Source: Candidatus Bathyarchaeota archaeon (GTDB lineage: Archaea; Thermoproteota; Bathyarchaeia; Bathyarchaeales; Bathyarchaeaceae). From it: 5,760 bases of DNA. The position numbers were made by a program, and so were the translations under genes. Under the pieces are notes generated by a model. The model worked only from the letters and a program-made list of their open reading frames with translations. It was not told where the DNA came from and did not search any database. This document shows, one piece after another, positions 5,645 through 5,760 of this stretch; within the stretch, counting starts at the first letter, position 1, and each line of letters opens with the position of its first letter. The stretch spans positions 455,751-461,510 of the forward strand of contig CP070828.1 of the NCBI GenBank assembly GCA_020344715.1, read 5' to 3'.

Positions 5645-5760
5645 AATGAGAGTCTTTGAGGAGATCCGACAAACTATGGAAGTATTTCACCGTCCATCTT
5701 GTAGTGGTGCATCCAGGACAAAAGAAAACAGCGGTGACGCATGATCTCGACATCTTCCGA
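5645..5760. other. Sequence after feoB, no confident gene
   Basis: The plus-strand frame from 5650 is open to the window edge (37 codons, possible TTG start at 5656, encoding a stretch with LWKYFTVHLVVVHPGQ); it could be the beginning of a fourth operon gene. The minus strand also has a frame open from the window edge to a stop at 5674-5676 (28 residues), aligned codon-for-codon against the plus frame, so at most one is real. GGAGATC at 5660-5666 resembles a ribosome binding site, but the ATG at 5676 opens only a 22-residue frame. Neither candidate resembles FeoA or FeoC to me. No clear terminator follows feoB. Confidence 0.3.

Noticed and set aside
5646..5744. 32-residue frame starting at ATG 5646 just after the feoB stop
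   Set aside because: It is short, polar and without family resemblance, and another plus frame is open to the window edge across the same bases.

Overview
The window looks archaeal. The clearest gene start, that of the metal regulator, has a T-rich TATA element (1963-1971) about 34-42 bases upstream and only a very short leader. Ribosome binding sites are of the GGAG / AGGTGA type, and one gene starts on TTG right after its neighbour's stop. The lineage cannot be fixed from this sequence alone. All recognised genes are on the plus strand.

Left part (1-485): the end of a membrane protein overlaps by one base with a 120-residue protein that matches only the C-terminal half of TauE/SafE (COG0730) permeases. 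Together they look like one eight-helix carrier encoded as two half-size proteins, or a frameshifted single gene.

Middle (623-1798): a full-length acyl-CoA dehydrogenase-family flavoprotein with its own probable promoter. By eye alignment it lacks the catalytic glutamate at both positions where the family normally carries it. It has no electron-transfer flavoprotein or other beta-oxidation gene beside it in the window.

Right part (2005-5644): a compact iron cassette. It encodes a DtxR-family metal-dependent repressor with a C-terminal FeoA domain, an FTR1-family iron permease with two REXXE motifs, and a full-length FeoB ferrous iron transporter with an N-terminal GTPase. Intergenic gaps are 10 and 30-45 bases, so the three genes are probably one transcript from the promoter at about 1963-1971. 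An inverted repeat touches that promoter and is a candidate operator. The natural model is an autoregulated operon in which the metal-loaded repressor shuts down two iron uptake routes when iron is sufficient. No separate feoA, ferroxidase or iron-binding partner gene is visible.

The last 116 bases (5645-5760) hold no confidently recognised gene. I see no RNA gene, insertion sequence or CRISPR array. Nothing here is clearly a new system. The points most worth checking are the split permease, the acyl-CoA dehydrogenase without its usual base, the mixed metal site of the repressor, and the regulator's FeoA domain in an operon without a free FeoA.
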